In this document: positions 25,845 to 35,068 of the stretch, piece by piece
How positions within the stretch are numbered: the first letter of the stretch is position 1
Layout: each line of letters opens with the position of its first letter
DNA from: an uncultured Porphyromonadaceae bacterium
GTDB taxonomy: Bacteria > Bacteroidota > Bacteroidia > Bacteroidales > Muribaculaceae
Direction: 5' to 3'
DNA: 55,813 nt
Assembly (NCBI GenBank): GCA_900541835.1
Contig: UQLL01000016.1
Location: 1 to 55,813 of the forward strand
Program-made: the position numbers and the translations under genes
Notes under the pieces: model-generated
Seen by the model: only the letters and a program-made list of their open reading frames with translations
Databases searched by the model: none
Told to the model about the DNA's origin: nothing

Positions 25845-26111
25845 ATGGCACAGAACGGAGAAATACGCTACCTCACCCCCCTGTCCGTAGACGTAAAGAA
25901 GAAGAAATACTGCCGTTTCAAGCGCAGCGGCATCAAGTACATCGACTACAAGGATCCCGAGTTCCTCAAGAAGTTCCTCAACGAGCAGGGCAAGATCCTG
26001 CCCCGCCGCATCACCGGCACCTCGCTGAAGTTCCAGCGCCGCGTGGCCAAGGCAGTAAAGCGTGCCCGCCACCTCGCCCTGCTGCCCTACGTAGCCGACC
26101 TGCTCAAGTAA
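25845..26111 (+). CDS. rpsR: 30S ribosomal protein S18
   Basis: An 88-residue S18 protein, the S6 partner. KKKYCRFKRSGIKYIDYKDP and the LPRRITGTSLKFQRRVAKAV helix are diagnostic. It begins two bases after the rpsF stop, so the pair is translated together. Confidence 0.97.
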   Translation: MAQNGEIRYLTPLSVDVKKKKYCRFKRSGIKYIDYKDPEFLKKFLNEQGKILPRRITGTSLKFQRRVAKAVKRARHLALLPYVADLLK

Positions 26112-26141
26112 TCCATCCCCCAACCTCCAACACATCGACAA

Positions 26142-26585
26142 ATGAAGCTGATACTCAAAGAGAATGTGCCCAACCTGGGCTACAAAGACGACATAGTAGA
26201 GGTAAAGGACGGATATGGCCGCAACTACCTCATCCCCCAGGGCCTGGCCGTGATCGCCAACAAGTCCGCCATCAAGAACCTGGAGGAGTGCCAGCGCCAG
26301 CGCGCCCACAAGATCGCGCAGGAGCGCGCCAACGCCGAGGCCTTCTGCAAGGCCCTCGAGGGCGTTCACCTCACCATCGGCGCCAAGGCTTCCGCCACCG
26401 GCACCATCTTCGGCAGCGTGACAGCAATCCAGATTGCCGACGCACTGCAGAAGATCGGCCACGAGGTCGACCGCAAGATCATCTCCATCCCCACCGCAGT
26501 CAAGGAGCTCGGCTCCTTCACCGCCATCGTCAAGCCCCACAAGGAAGTGGACGTGGAGATTGCCTTCGACGTAGTAGCCGAGTAA
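26142..26585 (+). CDS. rplI: 50S ribosomal protein L9
   Basis: A 147-residue L9 protein with the classic dumb-bell form: MKLILKENVPNLGYKDDIVE and KDGYGRNYLIPQGLAVIANK at the N-terminal RNA-binding domain, a long linking helix (ECQRQRAHKIAQERANAEAF), and the C-terminal domain (SVTAIQIADAL). It closes the rpsF operon, and a strong terminator follows. Confidence 0.97.
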   Translation: MKLILKENVPNLGYKDDIVEVKDGYGRNYLIPQGLAVIANKSAIKNLEECQRQRAHKIAQERANAEAFCKALEGVHLTIGAKASATGTIFGSVTAIQIADALQKIGHEVDRKIISIPTAVKELGSFTAIVKPHKEVDVEIAFDVVAE

Positions 26586-26610
26586 TACTCCTCCCCCATC
26601 CCATAGCCTA

Positions 26611-26641
26611 AGCGGCGCGTCGCACCAAGCGACGCGCCGCT
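26611..26641 (+). terminator. Rho-independent terminator after rplI
   Basis: A perfect 13-base stem, AGCGGCGCGTCGC against GCGACGCGCCGCT, with a five-base loop, followed by TTCTTTC. Confidence 0.92.
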
Positions 26642-26679
26642 TTCTTTCGCAATGACGAATTACGAATGAACGATTTTTT

Positions 26680-27405
26680 TCATTTCATCTTGTAGTCGGG
26701 TTCGAGGCTATGGCGCAATCCGTCGAATTTCGGTGGAGCGACCTTGTTGCCGTTCTCGTCGACGGAGTAGATGGTCACCTTCTGGCCCTGTGCGTTCATG
26801 ATGCTCTCCTGGTTGTTGTTGTAGTACTCGGCGTTGGCGAGGGCCTTGCGGCGGTCCACCTTGGAGTAGTCGCCGGCCATGTACATGGGCATGATGGGGC
26901 GGTCGGTCTTTTCTATGCCTGTGGCCAGGTAGGAGAATCCGCCGTCGGCCTCTGCCTTGAGGATAAGCCCGGGCAGGCCGTGGAGCTTCCAGGGGCCGAA
27001 GGGCATGGGCACCTCGGGCGTGAACCAGGCCTTCCAGTGGCGGCCGTGGTACTCGGTCTCGGCCATGACGCACTCGTAGCCGAGCACGGTGGCCGTGGAG
27101 TCTTCCACGAGTGTCCACTGCATCTCCTCAAGCGGCTCGGTGTACTGGCCAAGGTCCTCACCGTACTTGGAGTAGAGGGTCAGGATGCCGTCGGCCGGAC
27201 GCGTGAAAACATAGGTGTGGACCTTCTTGACGGGCCCTTTGGTGAGGTTCCAGACCTGGGCCCCGTTCTCGTCGATGGTCATGCACGACTTGCGGAAGAT
27301 GTCCTGGTACTTGGCGTTGCCTTCGGGGGTGGACTTGAGGGAGTCGACCCACTGGCTGAGGTCGTTGAACCACTTGGCCTCGGCGGTGGAGCATAGGAGG
27401 CTCAT
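26680..27405 (-). CDS. GLPGLI-family protein with a disrupted 5' end
   Basis: The 241 residues from the ATG at 27405 contain the family signature HGLPGLILKAEADGGF, preceded by AWFTPEVPMPFGPWK. The true N terminus seems to lie upstream in the same frame: TKADIQVCYDCTAPSKRDKP preceded by a signal-peptide-like RRRLGLAALSATAQ (about 27406-27520). That extension has no ATG in frame; the ATG at 27523 is one base out (a single extra C after it would explain this). Starting at 27405 would remove the signal peptide, so an exported product is unlikely as the gene stands. GLPGLI proteins are of unknown function and usually sit beside outer-membrane receptors. Confidence 0.7.
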   Translation of the reverse strand: MSLLCSTAEAKWFNDLSQWVDSLKSTPEGNAKYQDIFRKSCMTIDENGAQVWNLTKGPVKKVHTYVFTRPADGILTLYSKYGEDLGQYTEPLEEMQWTLVEDSTATVLGYECVMAETEYHGRHWKAWFTPEVPMPFGPWKLHGLPGLILKAEADGGFSYLATGIEKTDRPIMPMYMAGDYSKVDRRKALANAEYYNNNQESIMNAQGQKVTIYSVDENGNKVAPPKFDGLRHSLEPDYKMK

Positions 27406-27523
27406 TTTCGTGGTTACGGGCTTGTCGCGCTTGCTGGGGGCGGTGCAGTCGTAGCAGACCTGGATGTCGGCCTTGGTCTGGGCGGTGGCGGAGAGGGCCG
27501 CCAGGCCCAGCCTCCGGCGGCAT

Positions 27524-27665
27524 CGCCGTGGAAGGACCAGGTGGCCCTGGCGCGGCTCTTTAGCTTCAGGTTGACGGCAGCCTTGTCGGAGTAACTGAGG
27601 CCGGCGAGCACCTGCAGGGGCAACAGACAGCCGAGCATATACAGAAGTAGTACAAGTCGCTCCAT
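27524..27665 (-). pseudogene. Fragment of an outer-membrane receptor fused to the GLPGLI 5' end
   Basis: From the ATG at 27663-27665 the frame reads a signal peptide (MERLVLLLYMLGCLLPLQVL), then GLSYSDKAAVNLKLKSRARA and TWSFHGDAAGG, which resembles the start of the barrel in receptors that accompany GLPGLI genes. After about 27524 the frame runs into the GLPGLI gene out of register. The receptor's middle and most of its barrel are absent. I read it as the scar of a deletion; the assignment is by eye. Confidence 0.4.
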
Positions 27666-27787
27666 GCTATCATAACGCCAAAACGGGGAAGGAATTACAG
27701 GCAGACGGCGATATGTGTGTTGCAGAACCACTGCAAGCTGTAGAATAGCCATATTTGCTTTATTTCAGCCTGGCATGGCAGGCTGCG

Positions 27788-27819
27788 TTTGCATATTCGG
27801 GGAAAAAGCAGTAACTTTG
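27788..27819 (+). promoter_or_regulatory. Promoter of rpmE2
   Basis: TTTG (27788-27791), 20 bases, TAACTTTG (27812-27819), giving a leader of about 90 bases before the start at 27916. Confidence 0.8.
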
Positions 27820-27915
27820 CGGCGCCATTGAGTAAAGGCCGGAGGAGTCGCTACCCGCCGGCCGGAGGAACAGCCATCCTCCCGGGCTTAATGTACACAA
27901 AAAAACTGATCAGAA

Positions 27916-28170
27916 ATGAAAGAGAACATCCATCCCAAAGAGTACCGCGAGGTAGTGTTCAAGGACATGTCGAACGACGAGATCTTCATCACCCGCTCGA
28001 CCGTCGCCTCCAAGGAGACCATCACCGTGGACGGCAAGGAGTATCCCCTGGTGAAGCTTGAGATTACCTCCTCGTCGCACCCCTTCTTCACCGGCAAGCA
28101 GAAGCTTGTCGACACCGCAGGCCGCGTCGACAAGTTCCGCTCCCGCTACGGCAACCGCATCAAGAAGTAA
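27916..28170 (+). CDS. rpmE2: 50S ribosomal protein L31 type B
   Basis: An 84-residue L31. MKENIHPKEYREVVFKDMSN and SSSHPFFTGKQKLVDTAGRV are typical. The CxxC zinc pair of the metal-binding form is absent, which marks it as the type B (C-minus) paralogue. In many bacteria that form replaces the zinc form when zinc is scarce; whether a zinc form exists elsewhere in this genome cannot be seen. It is flanked by its own promoter and terminator. Confidence 0.95.
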   Translation: MKENIHPKEYREVVFKDMSNDEIFITRSTVASKETITVDGKEYPLVKLEITSSSHPFFTGKQKLVDTAGRVDKFRSRYGNRIKK

Positions 28171-28197
28171 GACCCGCGGTCAAGGGACACCAAGACA

Positions 28198-28256
28198 CGA
28201 CAGTCGGCGCCACAGCACGGCATTTGCCGTCGCCAGGGCCCGGCTGTCGCTCTTTT
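28198..28256 (+). terminator. Terminator after rpmE2
   Basis: CGACAGTCGG (28198-28207) pairs with CCGGCTGTCG (28240-28249), with an inner ACGGCATTTGCCGT hairpin, then CTCTTTTCC. The rest of the gap to 28462 shows no gene. Confidence 0.7.
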
Positions 28257-28462
28257 CCGGCCAATAGAGTGTTGTCGCCTCCCGAAGCGGACACACGAGT
28301 CGAGAACAGCGACACGGCACCCGCCAGGCCAAAATCCACAGCCCCCGACTTCGGCCGTTAACCTTTATTAGCCAACCAACCGTGCCCCGGGGCGTTATAC
28401 CATGAGAGGCGGAAGCACACGACCCCTCCCGCCACATCCTCAAATACGAAAACACACCATCT

Positions 28463-30214
28463 ATGAACAACGACGAACTGCTGAAGACCGTTGAAGCCAA
28501 GGCCAAGCTCTGGCTCACCCCCCAATACGACGCCGAGACGCGTGCCGAAGTGCAGGCCATGCTCGACAACCCCGACAAGACCCCTCTGATCGAGGCCTTC
28601 TACAAGGACCTGGAGTTCGGCACCGGCGGCCTGCGCGGCATCATGGGCGCCGGCACCAACCGCATGAACATCTACACCGTGGGAGCCGCCACCCAGGGCC
28701 TCGCCAACTACCTGCTCGACGCCTTCAGGGAGGAACCCCGGATCAGCGTCGCCATCGGCCACGACGTGCGCCACAACTCCCGCAAGTTCGCCGAGCTCGC
28801 CGCCGACATCTTCTCGGCCAACGGCATCAAGGTATACCTCTTCGACGCCTGCTGCCCCACCCCCGAGGTCAGCTTCGCCATCCGCCACCTGAGCTGCCAG
28901 AGCGGAGTCATGGTGACGGCCTCGCACAATCCAAAGGAGTACAACGGCTACAAGGCATACTGGAGCGACGGCGCACAGATGATCGCCCCGCACGACGTCA
29001 AGACCATCGAGTACGTCAACGCCATCACCAGCGTCGACCAAATCAAGTTCACCCCGCGCCGCGAGCTCATACAGGTCATCGGCAAGGACGTCGACGACGC
29101 CTTCTTGAAAGCCATCCTCGGCCTGCAGATGGACCGCGAGGCCTGCCTGCGCCACCACGACATGAAGATCGTCTACACACCCATCCACGGCACCGGCTCC
29201 CGCCTGATGTTCGACTCGCTCAAGATGTGGGGTTTCGACAACGTCATCCACGTGCCCGAGCAGGACGTGCAGAGCGGCGACTTCCCCACCGTGGCCAGCC
29301 CCAACCCCGAGAACCCCGAGGCCATGGCCATGGGCATCGCAAAAGCCAAGGAGACCGGCGCGCAGCTCGTGCTCGCCTCCGACCCCGACGCCGACCGCAT
29401 CGGCCTGGTGGTCCGCGACAAGCAGGGCAACTACCAGCTCGTCAACGGCAACCAGATAGTGATGCTCTTCCTCTACTACATCATCACCCGCAACCGCGAG
29501 CTCGGCCGCATCACCGGCAACGAATACTGCGTCAAGACCATCGTCACCACCGAGACCATCAGGCGCATCGCCGATGCCAACCACGTCACCTGCTACGACT
29601 GCTACACCGGCTTCAAGTGGATCGCCGACGTGATGCGCAACCACGAGGGGACCGCCCGCTACCTGGGCGGCGGAGAGGAAAGCTACGGCTTCCTGGCCGA
29701 GGACTTCTGCCGCGACAAGGACAGCGTCAGCGCCATCTCCATGATGTGCGAGATAGCCGCCTGGGCAGCCGACAAGGGAATGAACCTCTACGAACTGCTC
29801 GTGCAGATCTACCTGGAGTACGGCTTCTCACGCGAGCGCGGCGTGAGCGTAGTCCGCCCCGGCAAATCCGGCGCCGACGAAATCGCCGCCATGATGCGCG
29901 AGTTCCGCTCCAACCCGCCCAGGACCCTGGCCGGAAGCCCCGTAACCGCCATCAAGGACTACCTTGACCTCAACGCCACCGACCTCGTCAACGGCAACGT
30001 CTCCAAACTCGACTTCCCCACCACCAGCAACGTGCTCCAGTTCTTCAACGCACTCGGCGACAAGGTCTCCATCCGCCCCTCCGGCACCGAGCCCAAGATC
30101 AAGTTCTACGTCGAGGTGCGCGAACCGCTCGCCAATGCCGACGAGTACGAGAAGACCGTGGAAAAGGCCGAGAACCACATCGCCGCCATCCTCGGAGACC
30201 TCGGCGTAAAGTAA
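28463..30214 (+). CDS. Phosphoglucomutase/phosphomannomutase-type phospho-sugar mutase
   Basis: A 583-residue alpha-D-phosphohexomutase. The phosphoserine loop is VMVTASHNPKEYNGYK with Ser154; the metal-binding loop is ASDPDADRIGLV; the sugar loop is YLGGGEESYGF; the phosphate-binding C-terminal loop is SIRPSGTEPKIKFY. Length and the early EFGTGGLRGIMGAGTNRMN segment match the PGM2-like group that interconverts glucose 1- and 6-phosphate. It would link glycolysis with nucleotide-sugar synthesis and precedes a CpsB-type phosphatase on the same strand. Confidence 0.92.
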   Translation: MNNDELLKTVEAKAKLWLTPQYDAETRAEVQAMLDNPDKTPLIEAFYKDLEFGTGGLRGIMGAGTNRMNIYTVGAATQGLANYLLDAFREEPRISVAIGHDVRHNSRKFAELAADIFSANGIKVYLFDACCPTPEVSFAIRHLSCQSGVMVTASHNPKEYNGYKAYWSDGAQMIAPHDVKTIEYVNAITSVDQIKFTPRRELIQVIGKDVDDAFLKAILGLQMDREACLRHHDMKIVYTPIHGTGSRLMFDSLKMWGFDNVIHVPEQDVQSGDFPTVASPNPENPEAMAMGIAKAKETGAQLVLASDPDADRIGLVVRDKQGNYQLVNGNQIVMLFLYYIITRNRELGRITGNEYCVKTIVTTETIRRIADANHVTCYDCYTGFKWIADVMRNHEGTARYLGGGEESYGFLAEDFCRDKDSVSAISMMCEIAAWAADKGMNLYELLVQIYLEYGFSRERGVSVVRPGKSGADEIAAMMREFRSNPPRTLAGSPVTAIKDYLDLNATDLVNGNVSKLDFPTTSNVLQFFNALGDKVSIRPSGTEPKIKFYVEVREPLANADEYEKTVEKAENHIAAILGDLGVK

Positions 30215-30239
30215 AGGCCCGGCATTTTCCCATAGAGGA

Positions 30240-31010
30240 ATGTTCAAGAAACTCAACATATTCACGTCCAAAGAGCACCGGCCGGAGGCACCACAGCGCC
30301 CCCTGCCGGTGCTCACCGACATTCACGCCCACCTTGTGCCGGGCATCGACGACGGCGCCCGCGACATCTGCCACGGCGCAGACCTGGCTCAGGAGCTGGA
30401 GCGCCTCGGCATCCGCCGACTGGTTCTTACTCCACACGTCACAGACGAGGTCTTCCCCAACACCCCGTCCACCATCGACCCGCCGCTGGCCCTCCTCCGC
30501 AACGAGCTGCGCGAGCGTGGCTCCCGCCTCGACATACACGTCAGCGCCGAATACCGCATCGACGAGCTCCTCTACGCCCAGCTGCGCCAGGGCCTCGTCC
30601 GCCCCATGCCCGGCGGCTACCTGCTGATAGAATGCGGCTGGATGAGCGAGCCGTTCCGCCTCGAGGCTTTTGTCACAGAGCTCGTGCGCCACTACGGCTA
30701 CCGCCCCATCCTGGCCCACCCCGAGCGATACCCCTACTACCAGCGCGAACCGGGGCAGTACCTCCGCCTGCGCCGCATGGGTCTCCGTTTCCAGATCAAC
30801 ATCCTCAGCCTCGCCGGGTTCTACGGCACACAGGTCCGCGAGCTCGCCAAGGAGATGATGGAAAAGAACATGGTGGAGTTCATCGGCACCGACCTGCACA
30901 ACCACCGCCATCTCGATTCCATCACCCGCTACCTCAATTCCAGGGAATACGCGCACCTGGAGCGCTACAGCTCCCGCCTGCTCAACGATAAAGTCTTCGC
31001 CGATGCCTGA
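30240..31010 (+). CDS. CpsB/YwqE-type PHP protein-tyrosine phosphatase
   Basis: A 256-residue PHP-fold phosphoesterase. The metal-binding start VLTDIHAHLVPGIDDGARD has His29 and His31; further ligands appear in LTPHVTDEV, AEYRID, LAHPERYPYY and GTDLHNHRH. By family knowledge it dephosphorylates the tyrosine kinase that controls capsule or exopolysaccharide chain length. It lies 25 bases after the phosphomutase gene, and its 3' end overlaps the DUF5063 gene by eight bases. Confidence 0.88.
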   Translation: MFKKLNIFTSKEHRPEAPQRPLPVLTDIHAHLVPGIDDGARDICHGADLAQELERLGIRRLVLTPHVTDEVFPNTPSTIDPPLALLRNELRERGSRLDIHVSAEYRIDELLYAQLRQGLVRPMPGGYLLIECGWMSEPFRLEAFVTELVRHYGYRPILAHPERYPYYQREPGQYLRLRRMGLRFQINILSLAGFYGTQVRELAKEMMEKNMVEFIGTDLHNHRHLDSITRYLNSREYAHLERYSSRLLNDKVFADA

Positions 31011-31521
31011 CACCACCGACATCAACATCGCCAACGCGCCGCTCATAGAGCTGGTCCGCAACTTCTGCCTCACCCTCGAGCACGGCGCCGAGGCCGAGCC
31101 CGACGAGTTCACCGCCGAGATGCTCGACCTGCTGCCGCGCCTCTACCTCGGCTTCTCGCAGCTCGACCCCGCCCTGATCGGCGCCATAGGCGACGAGTAC
31201 CTGCCAAACTACCTCACCGAGGATTACTACGACAGCATACGCCGCTCGCTGGAGCGCCTCTACGGCGAGCGCGACACATACCTGGAGACCTTCGAGGCCG
31301 ACATGAAGTACTCCGACACGCCCATCGCCGCCTCCATCTCCGAGGGCCTGGCCGACATCTTCCAGCCGCTCTACGACTGCGTGTGCGCCATCCGCGAGTC
31401 CGAAGGAATGCAGACAGCCACCGCCCTGGGCATCTGCGCCGAGAACTTCCAGAGCTACTGGGCACAGACACTCTGCAACGTGCTCCGCCCACTCAACAAC
31501 ATCCGCTACAACCCCGAATAA
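31003..31521 (+). CDS. DUF5063 protein
   Basis: A 172-residue soluble, helical, acidic protein with the segments LVRNFCLTLEHGAEAEPDEF, LPRLYLGFSQLD and AASISEGLADIFQPLYDCVC that I recognise as DUF5063. It has no signal peptide, membrane segment or catalytic motif. The start overlaps the upstream phosphatase gene by eight bases, suggesting translational coupling. Its function is unknown. Confidence 0.75.
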   Translation: MPDTTDINIANAPLIELVRNFCLTLEHGAEAEPDEFTAEMLDLLPRLYLGFSQLDPALIGAIGDEYLPNYLTEDYYDSIRRSLERLYGERDTYLETFEADMKYSDTPIAASISEGLADIFQPLYDCVCAIRESEGMQTATALGICAENFQSYWAQTLCNVLRPLNNIRYNPE

Positions 31522-31540
31522 CAAACCCAATACATATACC

Positions 31541-32839
31541 ATGACTGACCGCCTACTGCGCCAACTCGACGCCTCCACCTGCAACTTCCTGGCCGTGAAG
31601 ACCGTAAAGGACGACCTACTCAAGGCCGGCTTCGTGCAGCTGGACATGGCCGCACCCGACTGGGACCTCCGGCCCGACGGCCGCTACTTCCTGACCCGCA
31701 ACTCCTCGGCCCTCTTCGCATTCATCATGCCCCACAGCGCCGAGGCCCTGCCCGCATTCCGCATAATCGCCGCACACACCGACTCCCCCTGCTTCAAGAT
31801 CAAGCCCAACGCCGAAATCTACGGCGACGGCGGAGTCCTCAGCCTCAACGTCGAGAAGTACGGCGGCGGCATCCTCTACACATGGTTCGACCGACCGCTG
31901 TCCGTCTCCGGCCGCGTCATGCTCCGCGGCGAGGACGCCCTCAGCCCCAGGGAAGTGCTCGTGGACCTGCGCCGCCCCGTGGCATTCATCCCCCACCTCG
32001 CCATCCACTTCAACCGCGCCGTCAACGAAGGCAACCCCCTCTCTGTCCAGAAAGACATGCTCCCCGTGGTCGGCTACTTCACCCCCGAGCAAATCGCCGA
32101 GCAGAAGGCACACGGCGGCGCCGTCAGGATGATGCTCGCCGAGCACCTCGGCATCAAGCCCGAAGAGGTGCTGGAATACGAGCTCAACCTCTACCCCGCC
32201 GAACCCGCGGCCCTGGCCGGCATGAACAACGAATACATCCAGTCGGGCCGCATCGACGACCTGAGCATGTGCTTCGCCGGCCTGGAGGCCCTGCTCGCCT
32301 CCGCCGACAAGCCCGCCCCCTTCACACGCGTGCTGGCACTGTTCGACAACGAGGAGACCGGCTCCGGCACCAAGCAGGGCGCCCACTCCCCCGTACTCGC
32401 CAACATCCTCATGCGCCTGTCAGGCGGCATGGAGGGCCTCGCCCCCTCCATCGCACGCTCTTTCATGGTGTCGGCCGACAACGCCCACGCCTGGCACCCC
32501 AACTACAACAGCAAGTACGACCCCACCAACCATCCCGTGATGGGCGGCGGCCCCGTCATCAAGATCAACGCCAACTGCAAGTACATGACCGACGCCCGCG
32601 GCGCCGCCGTCTTCGCAGAGCTCTGTCGCGAGGCCGAAGTCCCCTGCCAGTACTTCGTCAACCACTCCGACGTGGCCGGCGGCTCAACCCTGGGCAACAT
32701 CCTCACCGGCCAGCTCGACATCGACGGCGTGGACATGGGATGTCCCCTCTGGGCCATGCACTCCGCCCGCGAGACGGCCGCCGTGGCCGACCAGGCATAC
32801 ACCGAGAAAGTCTTCACCCACTTCTTCACCACCAAGTGA
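31541..32839 (+). CDS. M18-family aminopeptidase
   Basis: A 432-residue zinc aminopeptidase that removes N-terminal, often acidic, residues in the cytoplasm. Ligands are visible in IIAAHTDSPCFKIKP (HxD), ALFDNEETGSGTKQGAHSP (NEE), VSADNAHAWHPNY and VNHSDVAGGSTLGNI. Length and order are those of family M18 (ApeB/aspartyl aminopeptidase). It is probably in the run from the phosphomutase to the nitroreductase gene. Confidence 0.92.
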   Translation: MTDRLLRQLDASTCNFLAVKTVKDDLLKAGFVQLDMAAPDWDLRPDGRYFLTRNSSALFAFIMPHSAEALPAFRIIAAHTDSPCFKIKPNAEIYGDGGVLSLNVEKYGGGILYTWFDRPLSVSGRVMLRGEDALSPREVLVDLRRPVAFIPHLAIHFNRAVNEGNPLSVQKDMLPVVGYFTPEQIAEQKAHGGAVRMMLAEHLGIKPEEVLEYELNLYPAEPAALAGMNNEYIQSGRIDDLSMCFAGLEALLASADKPAPFTRVLALFDNEETGSGTKQGAHSPVLANILMRLSGGMEGLAPSIARSFMVSADNAHAWHPNYNSKYDPTNHPVMGGGPVIKINANCKYMTDARGAAVFAELCREAEVPCQYFVNHSDVAGGSTLGNILTGQLDIDGVDMGCPLWAMHSARETAAVADQAYTEKVFTHFFTTK

Positions 32840-32851
32840 CCGAAAGAGCAG

Positions 32852-33445
32852 ATGGAAGACTGTAAAACCTTCGACCGGCTACGCGACCTGCTGCGGTTCG
32901 ACCGCTCCGTACGCCGCTTCGACGCCTCCCGCACCATCGACCGCGACACGCTCGTCAGCCTCGTGGAGCTGACCCGCTACTGCGCCTCGTCGCAGAACAT
33001 GCAGCCCCTGCGCTACATAATCGTGGATGAAAAGACCGGGAAAGACCGCCTCTTCCCACTGCTGCGCTGGGCCCGGCACCTCAAGGACTGGCCCGGCCCG
33101 GCGCAAAGCGAGCGCCCCTCGGCCTACCTGGTGCAGCTCACCGACACCCGCATCGCCCCCTCGCTGCTGTGCGACTGCGGCCTGCAGCTCCAGGCCATCA
33201 CCCTCGGCGCCGCCGCCCTCGGCATCAGCGGATGCATCATCCGCAACTTCACCCCCGACGAAGTCCACTCCGCCCTCGGCCTCGAGGACTTCTACAAGGT
33301 GGAATATGTGCTGGCCCTGGGCTACTCCGCCGAGACCGTGCGCCTCGAAGACCTCGCACCCGGCGCCGACTACAGCTACTACCGCCAGCCCGACTCCACG
33401 CACGTCGTGCCCAAGCGCCCCCTCGGCGAGCTAATAGTGAGCTAA
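32852..33445 (+). CDS. Nitroreductase-family protein
   Basis: A 197-residue flavoprotein: DRSVRRFDASRTIDRDTLVS (FMN arginines), CASSQNMQPLRYIIV and GAAALGISGCIIRNF near the end are the family marks. It is shorter than the other nitroreductase (22737-23489) and belongs to a different subgroup. It starts 12 bases after the aminopeptidase stop. The substrate is unknown. Confidence 0.85.
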   Translation: MEDCKTFDRLRDLLRFDRSVRRFDASRTIDRDTLVSLVELTRYCASSQNMQPLRYIIVDEKTGKDRLFPLLRWARHLKDWPGPAQSERPSAYLVQLTDTRIAPSLLCDCGLQLQAITLGAAALGISGCIIRNFTPDEVHSALGLEDFYKVEYVLALGYSAETVRLEDLAPGADYSYYRQPDSTHVVPKRPLGELIVS

Positions 33446-33480
33446 TAGTCGCCCCCGGCAAGAATTGACAAGCCGAATAC

Positions 33481-33511
33481 TTGCATAATTGATGCGATTT
33501 TGTTAACTTTG
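33481..33511 (+). promoter_or_regulatory. Promoter of tig
   Basis: TTG (33481-33483), 20 bases, TAACTTTG (33504-33511), 60 bases before the start of tig at 33571. Confidence 0.78.
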
Positions 33512-33570
33512 CGCGGAAATTTCCCAAGCCCCTCGCGGGGCCGCGAAACCATAGGAAAATACATAGACAA

Positions 33571-34947
33571 ATGAACATAGAATACGCCAAGATCGACGAA
33601 GTGAACGCCCTGCTGACCATCGTGGCCGGTCGGGACGACTTCAAGGATGAGATAAAGAAGCAGATGAAGGAACTGGCACGCACGCGCCACGAGCCCGGAT
33701 TCCGCCCCGGCCACACCCCCATGGCCCTGCTCGAGAAGAAGTACGGCAAGGCCGTGCGCTACGACGTCATCGACAAGCGCATCTCCCGCGAGCTCTTCGA
33801 CTACATCCAGAAAGAGCAGCTCCGCGTCCTCGGCAACCCCGTGGCCGACAGCGAGAACCTGCCCAACCTCGACGCCGAGGAGATCGTCTTCCGCTTCAAG
33901 CTCGGCCTCGCCCCCGAACTCGACTTCAAGGTGGAGGACGTGGAAGTACCCGTCTACAACCTCGAGGCCACCGACGACATGGTGGAGCGCCAGGACCAGC
34001 TGCTGCGCCGCCGCTACGGCAAGCAGGAGAACGGCGACGTAGTCGAGGCCGACTCCCTCGTCAAAGGCTCCATGACCCAGCTTGACGCCGACGGCAAGCC
34101 CGTGGAGGGCGGCATCCGCGTCGACAGCGGCATACTCGCCCCCGAGCACTTCACCTCACAGGCACAGAAAGACCTCTTCCTCGGCAAGAACCTCGGCGCC
34201 GCTGTCGTCTTCAACCCCTGGGACACCTGCGACGGCAACGACGTGGAGCTCTCCTCCATGCTCCACATCACCAAGGAGCAGGCCCACGACCTGCGCGACA
34301 ATTTCCAGATGGACATCGCCGAGATCATAGTGCTCCGCCGCGCCGAACCCGGACAGGAATACTACGACCAGGTATTCGGCAAGGACCAGGTGCACAACGA
34401 CGAGGAGTACAAGGAGGCCCTGCGCAAGATGGTCGCCTCCCAGCTCGCCAACGACACCAGCTACCGCTTCACCATCGACGCCCGCGAGTGCCTCATGAAA
34501 GCCGCCGGCGACTTCCCCCTGCCCGACGCAGTGCTCAAGGAGTACCTCAAGCAGCAGAACGAGGAACTCACCGATGAGACCGTGGACGAGGAATATGCCA
34601 AGGCCGTGCCGGGCCTGCGCTGGCAGCTCGTCAGCGACGCCGCCGCCAAGACCCTCGACCTCAAGCTCACCGAGGACGACCTGCGCAGCGTCGCCGCCGT
34701 GGCCGTCCGCAACCAGTTCGCACAGTACGGCATGGCATCCGCCCCCGACGAGCTCGTCGCCAAATACTCCGACGAGATGCTCAAGGACGAGAAAGTGCGC
34801 GAGCGCCTCGCCACACAGGCCGTCGACACCAAGCTCTTCAACGCCATCCGCGCCAAGGCCAAGGTACAGGAGAAGACCGTCACCGTCGACGAGTTCAACG
34901 CCCTCTTCGCCCTCCCCGACGCAGAACCCGCCGAGCCCGCCGAGTAA
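33571..34947 (+). CDS. tig: Trigger factor
   Basis: Ribosome-associated chaperone for nascent proteins, 458 residues. The ribosome-binding tail is seen as TRHEPGFRPGHTPMALLEKK (the GFRPG signature). The following part contains a divergent FKBP-like region and the C-terminal helical arms (YLKQQNEELTDETVDEEYAK). It precedes clpP-clpX, the usual order for these genes. A gap of about 120 bases to clpP holds a short inverted repeat (GCGCACAGG...CCTGTGCGC). Confidence 0.92.
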   Translation: MNIEYAKIDEVNALLTIVAGRDDFKDEIKKQMKELARTRHEPGFRPGHTPMALLEKKYGKAVRYDVIDKRISRELFDYIQKEQLRVLGNPVADSENLPNLDAEEIVFRFKLGLAPELDFKVEDVEVPVYNLEATDDMVERQDQLLRRRYGKQENGDVVEADSLVKGSMTQLDADGKPVEGGIRVDSGILAPEHFTSQAQKDLFLGKNLGAAVVFNPWDTCDGNDVELSSMLHITKEQAHDLRDNFQMDIAEIIVLRRAEPGQEYYDQVFGKDQVHNDEEYKEALRKMVASQLANDTSYRFTIDARECLMKAAGDFPLPDAVLKEYLKQQNEELTDETVDEEYAKAVPGLRWQLVSDAAAKTLDLKLTEDDLRSVAAVAVRNQFAQYGMASAPDELVAKYSDEMLKDEKVRERLATQAVDTKLFNAIRAKAKVQEKTVTVDEFNALFALPDAEPAEPAE

Positions 34948-35068
34948 TACCCCTATATAATGCGCAATAATGCGCACAGGAGGCCATTTCCGGCCCCTGT
35001 GCGCATCTCTTTCCTCTCCTACCGGCGCTCACCGAACCATTCGGCGCGGTATTTGTTAAGGAAAGAAC

